A program made the translations under genes and the position numbers. From Planctomycetota bacterium (GTDB lineage Bacteria; Planctomycetota; JAJSAM01; JAJVHW01), in assembly GCA_021414065.1 (NCBI GenBank), contig JAIOPE010000120.1, positions 1 through 63,382 on the forward strand: a stretch of DNA of 63,382 bases. Reading direction: 5' to 3'. Positions 7,498 through 16,164 of this stretch are shown here, in pieces. Numbering within the stretch: the stretch's first letter is position 1; the number at the start of each line of letters is the position of its first letter. The notes below the pieces were generated by a model. The model saw only the letters and a program-made list of their open reading frames with translations. It was not told the DNA's origin and searched no databases.

Positions 7498-9416
7498 GCT
7501 TGCCCCCGCTCACGCCTCCGTCCGACCCGTCCGACCCCCCGGGAACCACCTCGTCCGACGAACCGTCGGCCGTCGCTGCGGCGCAACGCGCCGGTGCGGA
7601 GGCTGACCCGCCCGTAGAGGACCCCGTGGAGGACGACGCCGAGCCCCTCGCGCCGCGCGTCGAGGATCTCGCGTGGGACGCCCTCGCGAGCGGGCCGGCG
7701 ACGGCGTTCGAGATCGTCGCGGCGATCGAGGAGTCGGAGCCCGGCGCGGTCAGCGGACGCGAGGGCTACGTGCTTCCCCTGCTGCTGGAGATGCGGAGCC
7801 GCGGCCTCGTGGGCGCCGCGTGGATCGATCGGGCCGACGGACGCCGACGCGTGTACTCGCGCGCCGGGGCTCCCGATGCGGCGGAGCCGCCCGCACCTTG
7901 CGACATGTTCGACGCAGACGCGGCGACGCCGCCGGACCTCCCGGCGGAATCGGTCGGCGCGACGATCTCCACCGGCCGGCCTCCGGCGGGTCGCCCGGCG
8001 CACGTTGCCACCGCCGCGATGCGCGCATTCGCCGACTCCGCCACCGACCGCCTGGAGTTCGCGCCGCGGATCGCGGAGGACGCACGCGCGGAGTTGCTCC
8101 ACCACATGCTGATGGGCGCCGCGGCACGGGAGGTCGAAGGGCTGCCGAGGGCCCGCGCCGAGGCCGACGCCATCCGCGCGCTCGGCGATCCGTGGAAGAT
8201 CTCCACCGACCTCGCCCGGGCCGCCCGCGGGCGGCGCACCGTGATCTTCCCGAGGACCGCCCGCGATTCGGCGCTGTCGCTCGCCATCTACGACTCCGGC
8301 ATCCTCGTCGCCATCGTCGCCGTGGTCCTCTTCATCCGCGCACAGGTCATCGCGGCGTACCACATCCCGACGAAGTCGATGGAGCCGACCCTGCACGGCG
8401 ACCGGAAGGACGGCGACCGGATCCTCGTGCTGCGCGTCGCCCCGCCTCCGCACCGGTTCGACATCGAGGTGTTCGAGGGGTGGGGCCCGGAGCGCAAGCA
8501 GTACGTGAAGCGCTGCTGCGGCCTGCCCGGCGAGGACCTCCGCCTGTTCGAGGGCGACCTCTGGATCGACGGTCACCTGATCCGGAAGGAGGGCAGCGCG
8601 CTCGACGCGATGCTCTTCCCGATCTACGACCGCGACGTCGAGCGGCGCGCGGCGTCGAGAGACAAGCGCAGGCTCACGGAGCGCGTGAACGAGCTGTGGG
8701 TGCGCGACGGCGGCACGTCGTGGAGCCAGTGGCCCCAGGGGGACTTCGAGGTGGTCGTGGCCGACGGCGCGGAGCCTGCGGTGCTGCGCTGGCACGACCG
8801 CCTGCGCGACGACCTCTACGACATGGACACGGGCGAGCTCAGCGACGGGCTCGTGGACGTTGCCGACGGGCGGATCGCGGTGGACGTGACGCCGAACGAC
8901 GACGCGGCGCGGATCGTCGTGCGATGGGCCCGCGGCAGCGACGTCTATGACGCGGTGCTCTGCGGCGAGCAACCGGGCGTCGCGATCTTCATCGACGGCG
9001 CCGAGGTCGAACGCGCCCCCGGCGTGAAACTCGCGAAGGGCCGGGCCGCCGGCGTGCGCTTCTCGCAGGTGGACCGCGTGCTGCGGCTCGAGATCGACGG
9101 CGAAGTCGTCCTCCGACACGAACTCGAGGAGCCCGCCGTTCCCCGCAGGAACGGTCCGTCGGCCGACGTCTCCGTACGCGTGCTCGCCGGGTCGGTCCGC
9201 GTCGCCGTGGCGCGCCTCGAACGCGACGTCCACTGGACCACCGAGTACGAGGAACGCGACCGCGGCCGACTCGGGCCGGACGAGTTCTACATGCTCGGAG
9301 ACAACTCTTCGAACAGCCAGGACAGCCGCGCGCGCGGCCCCGTCCACCGCAGCCGTCTCGTGGGGTCGCCGCTGCTCGTCGTGTGGCCGCTCCGGCGGTT
9401 CCACGTCCCGAAGTGA
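7494..9416 (+). CDS. Signal peptidase I fused to PadR-like winged helix and HAAS domain
   Basis: A 640-residue protein with three parts. Residues about 56-125 form a PadR-like winged helix (AWDALASGPATAFEIVAAIE, LLEMRSRGLVGAAW). Residues about 170-255 resemble a HAAS domain, the helical module that usually accompanies PadR regulators (AELLHHMLMGAAAREVEGLP, IRALGDPWKIS). A membrane segment (about 268-285) leads to a type I signal peptidase: PTKSMEPTLHGD with nucleophile S295, YVKRCCGLPGEDL with general base K339, and box E FYMLGDNSSNSQDSR near the end. Between boxes D and E lies an insertion of over 200 residues, far longer than in typical LepB. Known role of the peptidase part: removal of signal peptides at the outer face of the membrane. 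The regulatory-looking N-terminus in the same polypeptide is unusual. Start ATG 7494 is the only Met in a sensible place. Confidence 0.85.
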   Translation: MSLPPLTPPSDPSDPPGTTSSDEPSAVAAAQRAGAEADPPVEDPVEDDAEPLAPRVEDLAWDALASGPATAFEIVAAIEESEPGAVSGREGYVLPLLLEMRSRGLVGAAWIDRADGRRRVYSRAGAPDAAEPPAPCDMFDADAATPPDLPAESVGATISTGRPPAGRPAHVATAAMRAFADSATDRLEFAPRIAEDARAELLHHMLMGAAAREVEGLPRARAEADAIRALGDPWKISTDLARAARGRRTVIFPRTARDSALSLAIYDSGILVAIVAVVLFIRAQVIAAYHIPTKSMEPTLHGDRKDGDRILVLRVAPPPHRFDIEVFEGWGPERKQYVKRCCGLPGEDLRLFEGDLWIDGHLIRKEGSALDAMLFPIYDRDVERRAASRDKRRLTERVNELWVRDGGTSWSQWPQGDFEVVVADGAEPAVLRWHDRLRDDLYDMDTGELSDGLVDVADGRIAVDVTPNDDAARIVVRWARGSDVYDAVLCGEQPGVAIFIDGAEVERAPGVKLAKGRAAGVRFSQVDRVLRLEIDGEVVLRHELEEPAVPRRNGPSADVSVRVLAGSVRVAVARLERDVHWTTEYEERDRGRLGPDEFYMLGDNSSNSQDSRARGPVHRSRLVGSPLLVVWPLRRFHVPK

Positions 9417-9492
9417 TCCGCTCGTTGCGCGCCGACGCTGCGCCGCGGAGACTGTGACGCTGCGGCGGACCGCCGCGCAGGAGGATCGACGC

Positions 9493-11982
9493 ATGCACGC
9501 TCGCCGAACATCCCGAGTCCGAAAGTGCGCAGGCGTCGCGGCGGCCGTCGCGATGTGCCTCGCGATCGCCCACGGCGCGAGCACGCCGGTCGTCTCGATC
9601 GACGGGAGCGCCCACGGCACAACGTTCGGCGCCTCGACGGCCGCGCTCGGCGACGTGAACGGCGACGGCGTCATCGACTTCGCCGTCGGCGGTCCGACGT
9701 ACGACGCCGGGCAGCGCGGCCGCGTCGTCGTCTACGACGGCGCCACGTTGCTCGAGCTCTACCACAGAGACGGTCCGGCGGCCGACGACCGTTTCGCCAC
9801 CTTCCTCGCGGCCGTCCCCGACGCGAACTCCGACGGCGTGGCGGACCTGTTCGTCGGGGCGCCGTCGCTCGCGTCGCCGGTGCAGCACCCGGGGCGCGCG
9901 TTCCTTCTCTCGGGCGCGAACGGCGCGGAGCTCCTGCGGTTCGCGGGCGAAGACAACGGCGGCATCTTCGGCGTCTCGGTTGCGGCGCTGGGCGACGTGA
10001 CGTCGGACGGAATCGGCGACTACGCGATCGGCGAGCCCGGACTCACGGAAGCTCCCGGCGCCGTGCGCATCTACTCCGGGGCCGACGGCACCGCGGTGCC
10101 CGGCACGACGCGCCGCGGCACCGGCGACGATCGCCTCGGCCGCGAGATGGTCGCCGTGGGTGACGTGAACCGTGACGCGATCGGCGACTTCGCCGCGCTC
10201 GCGCCGGGCGCGGACCTGAACGGCGGCGAGACGGCCGGCCGCCTCATCGTCTTCTCCGGCGCGAACATGTCGGAGATCGTGCGCTACGAGGGCATCCCGC
10301 TGCAGCCGCTCGGGCCGATGACGGGCGGCGTGCTCTGGACCGACGTGGACGGGGACAAGAAGCCGGAGCTTCTCGCGGGGTCGCTCGGCGGCTTCCGCAG
10401 ATTCGATCCGACGGTCCCGAAGAACCGGGTCGGGAAGCAGCTCGTGTACGACGTGGACACGACGGGGCCGCGCCCGAAGCCGGTCGTACCGATCGGAGGT
10501 CCGGCGTACAACGCGCGCGCGCTGCCCGACCTGGACGGCATCCCCGGCGGCGAGTTCGCGTTCTTCCAGGACGGCCACGTCTACGTCGTCGCGTTCAACG
10601 GGAAGCTCCTGCGGCTGATCGCGAACGTGTTCCCCACCGTGTCCACCTACTCCTTCGGAGCGTCGTTCGAGTCGATCAGCGACCTCGCCGGTCCGTCGGG
10701 CGCTCCGCGCGACGGCGTCCCGGATCTGCTCGTCGGGATCGAGGCGCGTCAGAAGGCCGAGATCCACGCGTTCGGCGTCACCCGCACGCCGCCGCTCCCC
10801 GCGAAGTCGGTGTTCCGCGCCCCGTTCCTGAAGAGCGGCGACATCGCTGGGTCGGCGAGGGGCGCGCTCTCCGTGCGGGCTGTGAATGGCACGTTCAAGT
10901 GCACCGCGACGCTGTCCCGCGCTGCTCCCGGCACGTACTCAGTCGAAGTCGAGAGCGGCCCCGGCTCGGGCGTCTTCCGGCAACTCGGGACGATCGCCGT
11001 CACGAAGTCCACCGGGAAGCTCATCCTCAACGCGAAGGGCGCGATCCCGCCGGCGTTCGGAACGCAGGAGTTCGGCGTACTCGGCGGGTGCCGCGTGCGC
11101 GTCCGCGACGGCATGGGAGCCGACGTCGTCTCGGCGCTGGTCCCCTTCGCGACCGATCCGGCCTCGGCGCGCGGCGCGCTGCCGTTCACGTCGGCTCCGT
11201 CGTCGCCCTTCCCCGGGGCGCAGATCACGGGGTCGTTCTCCGCGGCGCTCGGTTCGGGCCGTCAGCAGGTGGACGTCCGCGTGAAGGGCGTCCCCGCGAG
11301 CGAGCCGCTCTCGCTCTGGATGGGCGACGACGAGGACGGCGAGTTCGTCCGCGTCGGCGACTTCGTCGCGGGGCGCTTCACCGCCGACACGGCGAACAGC
11401 ACCTGGAGCCTCGACGGACTCGCCCGCGCGCTCAACTTCCTCGAGCGACCCGTGCGCATCCTCAGGGCGTCCGACATCGTGGCGAGCACTCCGGCGCTGC
11501 GCTCGGGCGTCGCCTACCCGGACCTCATCGTGCGGAGCGTCGAATTCGTCTGGCTGCCGCTGGAGGGGAGCAACGGCAGCTTCCAGGTCTACTGCGACAT
11601 CGAGAACCAGGGCGACGGCGACTGCGGCCAGGTGAACCTCCAGGCCGAGCTCAGGTGGTTCACGGGGGACCCGAGCGACATCGACAACCCGAACCAGACG
11701 GGCGCCGTCATCGCCGGCCGGATGACCGTCGCCGCGCGCAGCCTGGCCACGTTGCCCGCCCACACCGTGCGCCGCGACGTGCTCCTGCGCTCGAGCGACG
11801 GAACGTCGGTGTTCGCGCCGCCGCCCGCCCCGGCCGGCCCGCCGAACGACGTCCACTGCCGCGTGCGGATCGATCCCCACGCCGCGGGCGACTTCTACGG
11901 CGAGTACCCCGAGATCCGCGAGCGCAACAACGCGAACGGCCACATCGCGATCTGGGACGCGGGCGCGAACACGTACCGCTGA
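9493..11982 (+). CDS. Secreted FG-GAP repeat protein with CARDB-like C-terminus
   Basis: ATG 9493 has AGGAGG 8 bases upstream. The 829-residue product has a signal peptide (VAAAVAMCLAIAHGAS) and at least five FG-GAP/integrin-alpha-type blades with Ca-binding loops of the form DVNGDGVIDFAVGG, DANSDGVADLFVGA and DVTSDGIGDYAIGE, forming a beta-propeller over the first 430 residues. Two beta domains follow, and a last domain of about 150 residues (YPDLIVRSVEF, CDIENQGDGDCGQV, ERNNANGHI) matches the CARDB adhesion-like fold. It is likely exported and surface or matrix associated; ligand unknown. Confidence 0.87.
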   Translation: MHARRTSRVRKCAGVAAAVAMCLAIAHGASTPVVSIDGSAHGTTFGASTAALGDVNGDGVIDFAVGGPTYDAGQRGRVVVYDGATLLELYHRDGPAADDRFATFLAAVPDANSDGVADLFVGAPSLASPVQHPGRAFLLSGANGAELLRFAGEDNGGIFGVSVAALGDVTSDGIGDYAIGEPGLTEAPGAVRIYSGADGTAVPGTTRRGTGDDRLGREMVAVGDVNRDAIGDFAALAPGADLNGGETAGRLIVFSGANMSEIVRYEGIPLQPLGPMTGGVLWTDVDGDKKPELLAGSLGGFRRFDPTVPKNRVGKQLVYDVDTTGPRPKPVVPIGGPAYNARALPDLDGIPGGEFAFFQDGHVYVVAFNGKLLRLIANVFPTVSTYSFGASFESISDLAGPSGAPRDGVPDLLVGIEARQKAEIHAFGVTRTPPLPAKSVFRAPFLKSGDIAGSARGALSVRAVNGTFKCTATLSRAAPGTYSVEVESGPGSGVFRQLGTIAVTKSTGKLILNAKGAIPPAFGTQEFGVLGGCRVRVRDGMGADVVSALVPFATDPASARGALPFTSAPSSPFPGAQITGSFSAALGSGRQQVDVRVKGVPASEPLSLWMGDDEDGEFVRVGDFVAGRFTADTANSTWSLDGLARALNFLERPVRILRASDIVASTPALRSGVAYPDLIVRSVEFVWLPLEGSNGSFQVYCDIENQGDGDCGQVNLQAELRWFTGDPSDIDNPNQTGAVIAGRMTVAARSLATLPAHTVRRDVLLRSSDGTSVFAPPPAPAGPPNDVHCRVRIDPHAAGDFYGEYPEIRERNNANGHIAIWDAGANTYR

Positions 11983-12077
11983 AGGCCGGCTGATGAGTGC
12001 CGGAGGCCTGCGGCGATCCGTGCGGCGATCGACGGAACTTTGGGTCTGCGGGGCGGCCCGCACGAGAACCTCGGCGC

Positions 12078-12800
12078 ATGGCCGAGACCTGCTCCACCGT
12101 GACGCTCTCCCGTGGCGGCTCCGTGACGATGGCGATCGACGCCCCGGACGTCGTGAACCCGGGCCGCACGCCGGTCCTCGTCCTCGCGCACGGCGCCGGC
12201 AACGACATGCGGTCCGCGTTCCTCGAGCACTTCGCCGCGGCGCTCGCGTCACGCGGCGTCACCGTCGTGCGTTTCAACTTCCCCTACAAGGAGCGCACCG
12301 GACAGCGCCCGCCGGACCGCATGGACGTGCTCGTGGACACCTTCCACGACGTCGTCCTCGCGCAGTCGAAACGCACCGGGTCGCCGCCCGGACCGCTGTT
12401 CCTCGGCGGGAAGAGCATGGGCGGACGCGCTGCGGCGGCGCTCGTCGCGGCGGAGCGCGTGCGGCCGTCGGGGCTGGTCTTCCTCGGGTTCCCGCTGCAC
12501 AAGGCGGGCGCGAAGGAGACGCTCCGGACCGACGACCTGCCGCGCGTGAAGCGCCCGATGCTCTTCATCCAGGGCACGCGCGACCCGCTCTGCGACATCG
12601 AGTTGCTCCGCCGTGTCCGCAAGGAGATGAAGCTCCCCGGGACGCTTCATACGATTGAAGGCGGCGACCACTCATTCGCGCTCTTGAAGTCGCAGCAGTC
12701 GAGGCAGGCGGCCGAGTTGTCGGCCGCCGCGGACGCCATCGTCGAGTTCGCGCAGAACGTGCTGGCGAAACCGGCGTCGAAGTCGGACATCCGCAAGTGA
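12078..12800 (+). CDS. Alpha/beta hydrolase, KANL3/Tex30-like
   Basis: A 240-residue soluble hydrolase. The oxyanion strand LVLAHGAGNDM (35-45), nucleophile elbow GKSMGGR with S113, acid D169 (GTRDPLCD) and H198 (GGDHSF) make a complete Ser-Asp-His triad, and the overall layout matches the short KANL3/Tex30 (dienelactone-hydrolase-like) proteins. The substrate is unknown. ATG 12078 is preferred to the in-frame ATG at 11997 because the family starts close to the first strand. The stop TGA overlaps the GTG start of the next gene (GTGA), so the two are translationally coupled. Confidence 0.85.
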   Translation: MAETCSTVTLSRGGSVTMAIDAPDVVNPGRTPVLVLAHGAGNDMRSAFLEHFAAALASRGVTVVRFNFPYKERTGQRPPDRMDVLVDTFHDVVLAQSKRTGSPPGPLFLGGKSMGGRAAAALVAAERVRPSGLVFLGFPLHKAGAKETLRTDDLPRVKRPMLFIQGTRDPLCDIELLRRVRKEMKLPGTLHTIEGGDHSFALLKSQQSRQAAELSAAADAIVEFAQNVLAKPASKSDIRK

Positions 12801-13849
12801 ACGATCCGCTCCCGCCGAACCAGGTCGCGACGACGCGATTCCCGCGCATCGGCGAGCGCGAGCCGGAGCCGTTCGACGCTGCCACGTGGCGACTCGACAT
12901 CACGGGCCTCGTCAATCACCCTCTGTCGCTCACGTTCGACGATCTCGCGGCCCTCCCCCACGTCGAACGCGCGGGGACGATCCACTGCGTCACGCGGTGG
13001 TCGCGTCCGGGGACGGCGTTCCGCGGCGTCGCGCTCGCGGAGATCCTCCGTCACGCGGGGCCGACGTCCGCCGGGCGGTTCGTCCGCTTCGTCTCGGGGC
13101 GCGGTCACGACACGTCGCTCCCGATCGCCGTGGCACTCGCCGACGTACTCGTCGCCGACGCGGTCTCGCTCGGCGGGGGAACCGCGGCGGACGGCGCGTT
13201 CACGCCGATCGCGCCCGAGAACGGCGGGCCCGTCCGCACGATGGTCTTCACGCGGTACATCTACAAGACGGTGAAGTGGGTGCGCCGCGTCGAGGTCGTC
13301 GCCGAGGACCGCCTGGGTTTCTGGGAGCGCACCGCCGGCTACCACAACGGCGCCGACCCGTGGAAGGAGGAGCGCTACATTGCATCCACGGTGGACGGCC
13401 CGACGCTGAAGCGCCGCCTCGCCGCGCGCGATCTGTCGGGCATGGACCTGCGCTCCGCCGACCTGGGCGGCATGGACCTGGCCGGCGTGAACCTGCGCGG
13501 CGCATCCCTCCGCAACGCCCGCCTCCCCCGTGCCGATCTGCGCGGAGCCGACCTCACGCACGCGAACCTCACGAACGCCGACCTCTCCGCAGCCGACCTG
13601 CGCGACGCGACGATCGACGGCATCGACTTCGACGGCGCCGACCTCCGCCGCGCCGACTTCCGCGGCTCCCGCGGCGTCCCGTCATCCCTGGCCTGCGCCC
13701 AGTTCCAGTCCACCGAAACCGACGGCGCCGAAGTGTCCGGCGTCGTGTGGACCGCCGCCCGCCTCGACGGCCTCCTTCCTGATCAGGAGACATGGCTCCG
13801 CGCGCGCGGCGTGGTTGGGGACAATCCCCACGAACTCACCTCCGCGTAG
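12797..13849 (+). CDS. Molybdopterin-dependent oxidoreductase fused to pentapeptide repeats
   Basis: GTG 12797 overlaps the previous stop. Residues 1-195 form a sulfite-oxidase/MsrP-type molybdopterin-binding domain; GTIHCVTRWSRPG places the Mo-coordinating Cys at C64, and RYIYKTVKWVRRVEV is the typical closing strand. Residues about 210-291 are some 16 pentapeptide repeats of the A(D/N)LxG form (DLSGMDLRSADLGGMDL). No Tat signal is present although MsrP relatives are normally exported, so the protein is predicted cytoplasmic. Pentapeptide repeats form a right-handed quadrilateral helix used for binding; attached to a Mo-enzyme this is unusual. Substrate unknown; the coupled hydrolase upstream may act on the same compound (inference). 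Confidence 0.83.
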   Translation: MNDPLPPNQVATTRFPRIGEREPEPFDAATWRLDITGLVNHPLSLTFDDLAALPHVERAGTIHCVTRWSRPGTAFRGVALAEILRHAGPTSAGRFVRFVSGRGHDTSLPIAVALADVLVADAVSLGGGTAADGAFTPIAPENGGPVRTMVFTRYIYKTVKWVRRVEVVAEDRLGFWERTAGYHNGADPWKEERYIASTVDGPTLKRRLAARDLSGMDLRSADLGGMDLAGVNLRGASLRNARLPRADLRGADLTHANLTNADLSAADLRDATIDGIDFDGADLRRADFRGSRGVPSSLACAQFQSTETDGAEVSGVVWTAARLDGLLPDQETWLRARGVVGDNPHELTSA

Positions 13850-13888
13850 TCGCGCCCCCTGCCCGTCCGCAGGGTGCCGTCTGCGTTG

Positions 13889-15577
13889 TTACCTCCCCCA
13901 GCGGGCGACCTCGTCGCGGATCTGCTCGAACAGGATGTCCTCTAGGTTATCGCTCTTCACGGCGCCCGTGACGCCGTGGGACGCCGCGCTCTTTGCGGTG
14001 CTGCCGTACTCGAGGAAGACGAACTTCCCGCGGGTGTACTGCGCGATCTGACGGAAGGCCAGCGTGCCCGCGTCGTCGATGCCGCTCGCGGCGACGGTGT
14101 GGATGCGGATGCCCTTGCCGACGGCGGCGCGGACGGTCTCGCCATACGGGGTGTCGCCCGCGTAGTCCATGTGCGGCGGGGCGTCGGCGACGAGGAAGAC
14201 GACCTTCGCGGCGCCGTCGCGCCAAATGAGTCCGTCCACCGTCTCCGCCAGGCCCTGGTTGAGCGATTCGGGACCGTCGCCGCCGCCGTTCGCCGACACG
14301 CTGCGGAGCGCTTTGTCGAGGTCGCTGACGTCGTTCGTGAACGCGTAGGTGGCCGTGAGGTACTCGTCGCCGACGTCGCGATAGAGCACGGTCGCAACGC
14401 GCAGGTTGGACTCCCGCGAGATGTCGCGGATCTGCGCCGCCACGCGGAGCAGACACGCCTGGATGCTCGCGATCTCGTCGCCCATCGAACCGGTCGTGTC
14501 GATGAGGAACGCGACGTCGATCGGAACGAGGTCCGGCGCGGCGGCCGCCCTCGGAAGTGTCACGGTGAACTCGTCGCCGACGCCGTCCCAGCGGGTGCGC
14601 GACGTGACGCCGCCGGAGCGAACGTCCACGATCCACCCGGCAGACGCCGCGCCCGGGTCGCTCGCGGTGGATGTTCCGACGTTCGGGTAGACCGGAACGC
14701 GCCCGTCGCCGTACGTCGTGCCGCGGCCGACGACGCGGTCGCGCGCTTCGTCCACCACGGCGACCTGCGCTGCCGGCACGGGGCGCCCCGACGCATCCAC
14801 CACGCGGACGAACCGGCGGCCGCGGACGTCGATCGGCTGGTACTGCCCCTTCAGGCCGGGCTTCTGCTCGGCGCCGGAGAGGAACTTCAGGAACTCGGCG
14901 AAGTCGGTGTTGTCGTCGGTGGACCCGGCGCGCAGCGCGTGGGCGACCGGCTGACCGAGCGACACGTCGAGCGCGGGTCGTTCGCCCGCCTTGGACTTGG
15001 CGCGCTCGAGCACGTCCGACTTCTTCCTGTCGGACGGCGCCGACTCCTCGTGATCGTCCGTCACGAGGCCATCCTCGCCCGACGCGGCGCGCGGGTCGTC
15101 GCGCGACTCGGACGGCGACGGTGCCGGGGGCGCGCCCGGGGCCTTCGCAGGTGCGCCGCCGGCCCGGCCGCCCACGTATCCGATACCCGCTCCCGCTGTC
15201 GCGCCGCCACCACCGCCACCACCGCCACCGATCTCCGGCGGCGCCACGGCCCCGGCCGCGGGCATGGCGCCCGACAGTTCCCGGCGCACCGCCAGGGCCT
15301 CGCGCGGACCCGCCCCGCCACCGGCGCGGTCGCTCGGACCCGCCCCACCACCGGCGCGGCGGTACGTCCAACCGCCCTGGCTCTCGGTGGCGATGGCGGC
15401 GTCGGCAATCTTCATCGCACGCTCGAGACGTTCCGCGACGAAACGACCGGCGGGGATGCTCGCAGTCGTGTCGTCCGGTGCGGGCGGCGTGGACGTCCCG
15501 CCGGTCTGCGAACACGCAGCCGCGCTCGCACCGAGAACTGCGGCGCCCACGGCGAGGAAGAACGGTCGTGACTTCAT
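13889..15577 (-). CDS. vWA-domain lipoprotein
   Basis: ATG 15577 follows GGAGG. The signal peptide ends in GASAAAC, with C22 as the predicted lipidated residue, so the 562-residue protein is membrane anchored outside the cytoplasm. A Pro/Gly-rich stretch with a run of nine Gly (IGGGGGGGGGATAG) precedes a carboxypeptidase-regulatory-like beta domain (VRVVDASGRPVPAAQVAVVD) and then a von Willebrand factor A domain with a full MIDAS start, FLIDTTGSMGDE, and later VFLVADAPPHMDY. vWA domains bind proteins through a metal ion. It stands alone, divergent from the small gene at 15775. Partner unknown. Confidence 0.88.
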   Translation of the reverse strand: MKSRPFFLAVGAAVLGASAAACSQTGGTSTPPAPDDTTASIPAGRFVAERLERAMKIADAAIATESQGGWTYRRAGGGAGPSDRAGGGAGPREALAVRRELSGAMPAAGAVAPPEIGGGGGGGGGATAGAGIGYVGGRAGGAPAKAPGAPPAPSPSESRDDPRAASGEDGLVTDDHEESAPSDRKKSDVLERAKSKAGERPALDVSLGQPVAHALRAGSTDDNTDFAEFLKFLSGAEQKPGLKGQYQPIDVRGRRFVRVVDASGRPVPAAQVAVVDEARDRVVGRGTTYGDGRVPVYPNVGTSTASDPGAASAGWIVDVRSGGVTSRTRWDGVGDEFTVTLPRAAAAPDLVPIDVAFLIDTTGSMGDEIASIQACLLRVAAQIRDISRESNLRVATVLYRDVGDEYLTATYAFTNDVSDLDKALRSVSANGGGDGPESLNQGLAETVDGLIWRDGAAKVVFLVADAPPHMDYAGDTPYGETVRAAVGKGIRIHTVAASGIDDAGTLAFRQIAQYTRGKFVFLEYGSTAKSAASHGVTGAVKSDNLEDILFEQIRDEVARWGR

Positions 15578-15774
15578 CGGAGCCTCCGAGACCGCGCGAA
15601 CGCGGCGGACTGCGCGCCACCAACTGCACCCGCTTCGACGCACAGCGCACGCGGGAGTTCCCGGAACTCGTTTCACCCCGCAGGCGAAGCAGGCCCACTG
15701 GAACGCCACGTAGTCCGGGCGCCGCGGTCCGCATCCCTTCCACCCGACGCGGCGCCTGCGGCGACACTGCACCG

Positions 15775-16164
15775 GTGACGAAGACGCCCCCGCCCTCCGC
15801 CCCTGCCGCGCGGCGACGCGTGCTGCTCGCCGTGGCGGTGCTCTGCGTGGCGATCGGCGGCGCTGCCGTCTGGATCTCACGATCGAACGGCGCGGCGCGT
15901 CCGTCGAACGCCCAGCCCCCTGCGCTCTACGTGCAGGAGGCAGACGGCCTCCGGTACGAGTATCACGCAGTCGCCGGAACGGAGTCGCTGTGGGAGATCG
16001 GAGCCGCGCCGTCGGCCCGCCGCAACCTCCTCCGCGAGCGGCCCGCCGACGCCGCTCGGCTGCGCGAGTCGTTGCGGATGAAGCTCGGTGTGAAGGACCT
16101 GACGGAGTTGCGCGCGCCGCACCGTGAGCTGTACGAGAAGCTGCACGAACTGGGGTACATGTGA
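15775..16164 (+). CDS. Small membrane protein resembling a detached sulfatase C-terminus (copy 1)
   Basis: A 129-residue protein starting with GTG (no Met available). One membrane segment (about 15-32, VLLAVAVLCVAIGGAAVW) is followed by about 75 residues matching the C-terminal tail of sulfatases: YEYHAVAGTESLWEIGAAPS, RRNLLRERPADAARLR and the closing KLHELGYM. In sulfatases that tail reads LYDLxxDPxExxNLxxxxPxxxxxLR...LRxLGYL. The catalytic domain is absent. Its stop overlaps the GTG of the sulfatase-like gene (GTGA), so both are made together. A paralogue lies at 17644-18141. Function unknown. Confidence 0.7.
   Translation: MTKTPPPSAPAARRRVLLAVAVLCVAIGGAAVWISRSNGAARPSNAQPPALYVQEADGLRYEYHAVAGTESLWEIGAAPSARRNLLRERPADAARLRESLRMKLGVKDLTELRAPHRELYEKLHELGYM

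Noticed and set aside
12647-13561. Long minus-strand frame with repeated VHAGQVHAAQVGGAQVHARQ sequence
   Set aside because: It is the antisense shadow of the pentapeptide-repeat coding sequence.
15660-15705. Fifth copy of the GGGTTTCACCCCAT motif (CGTTTCACCCCGCAGG)
   Set aside because: The box is partly similar but the AT of CCCCAT is missing and no TA falls 22 bases later.
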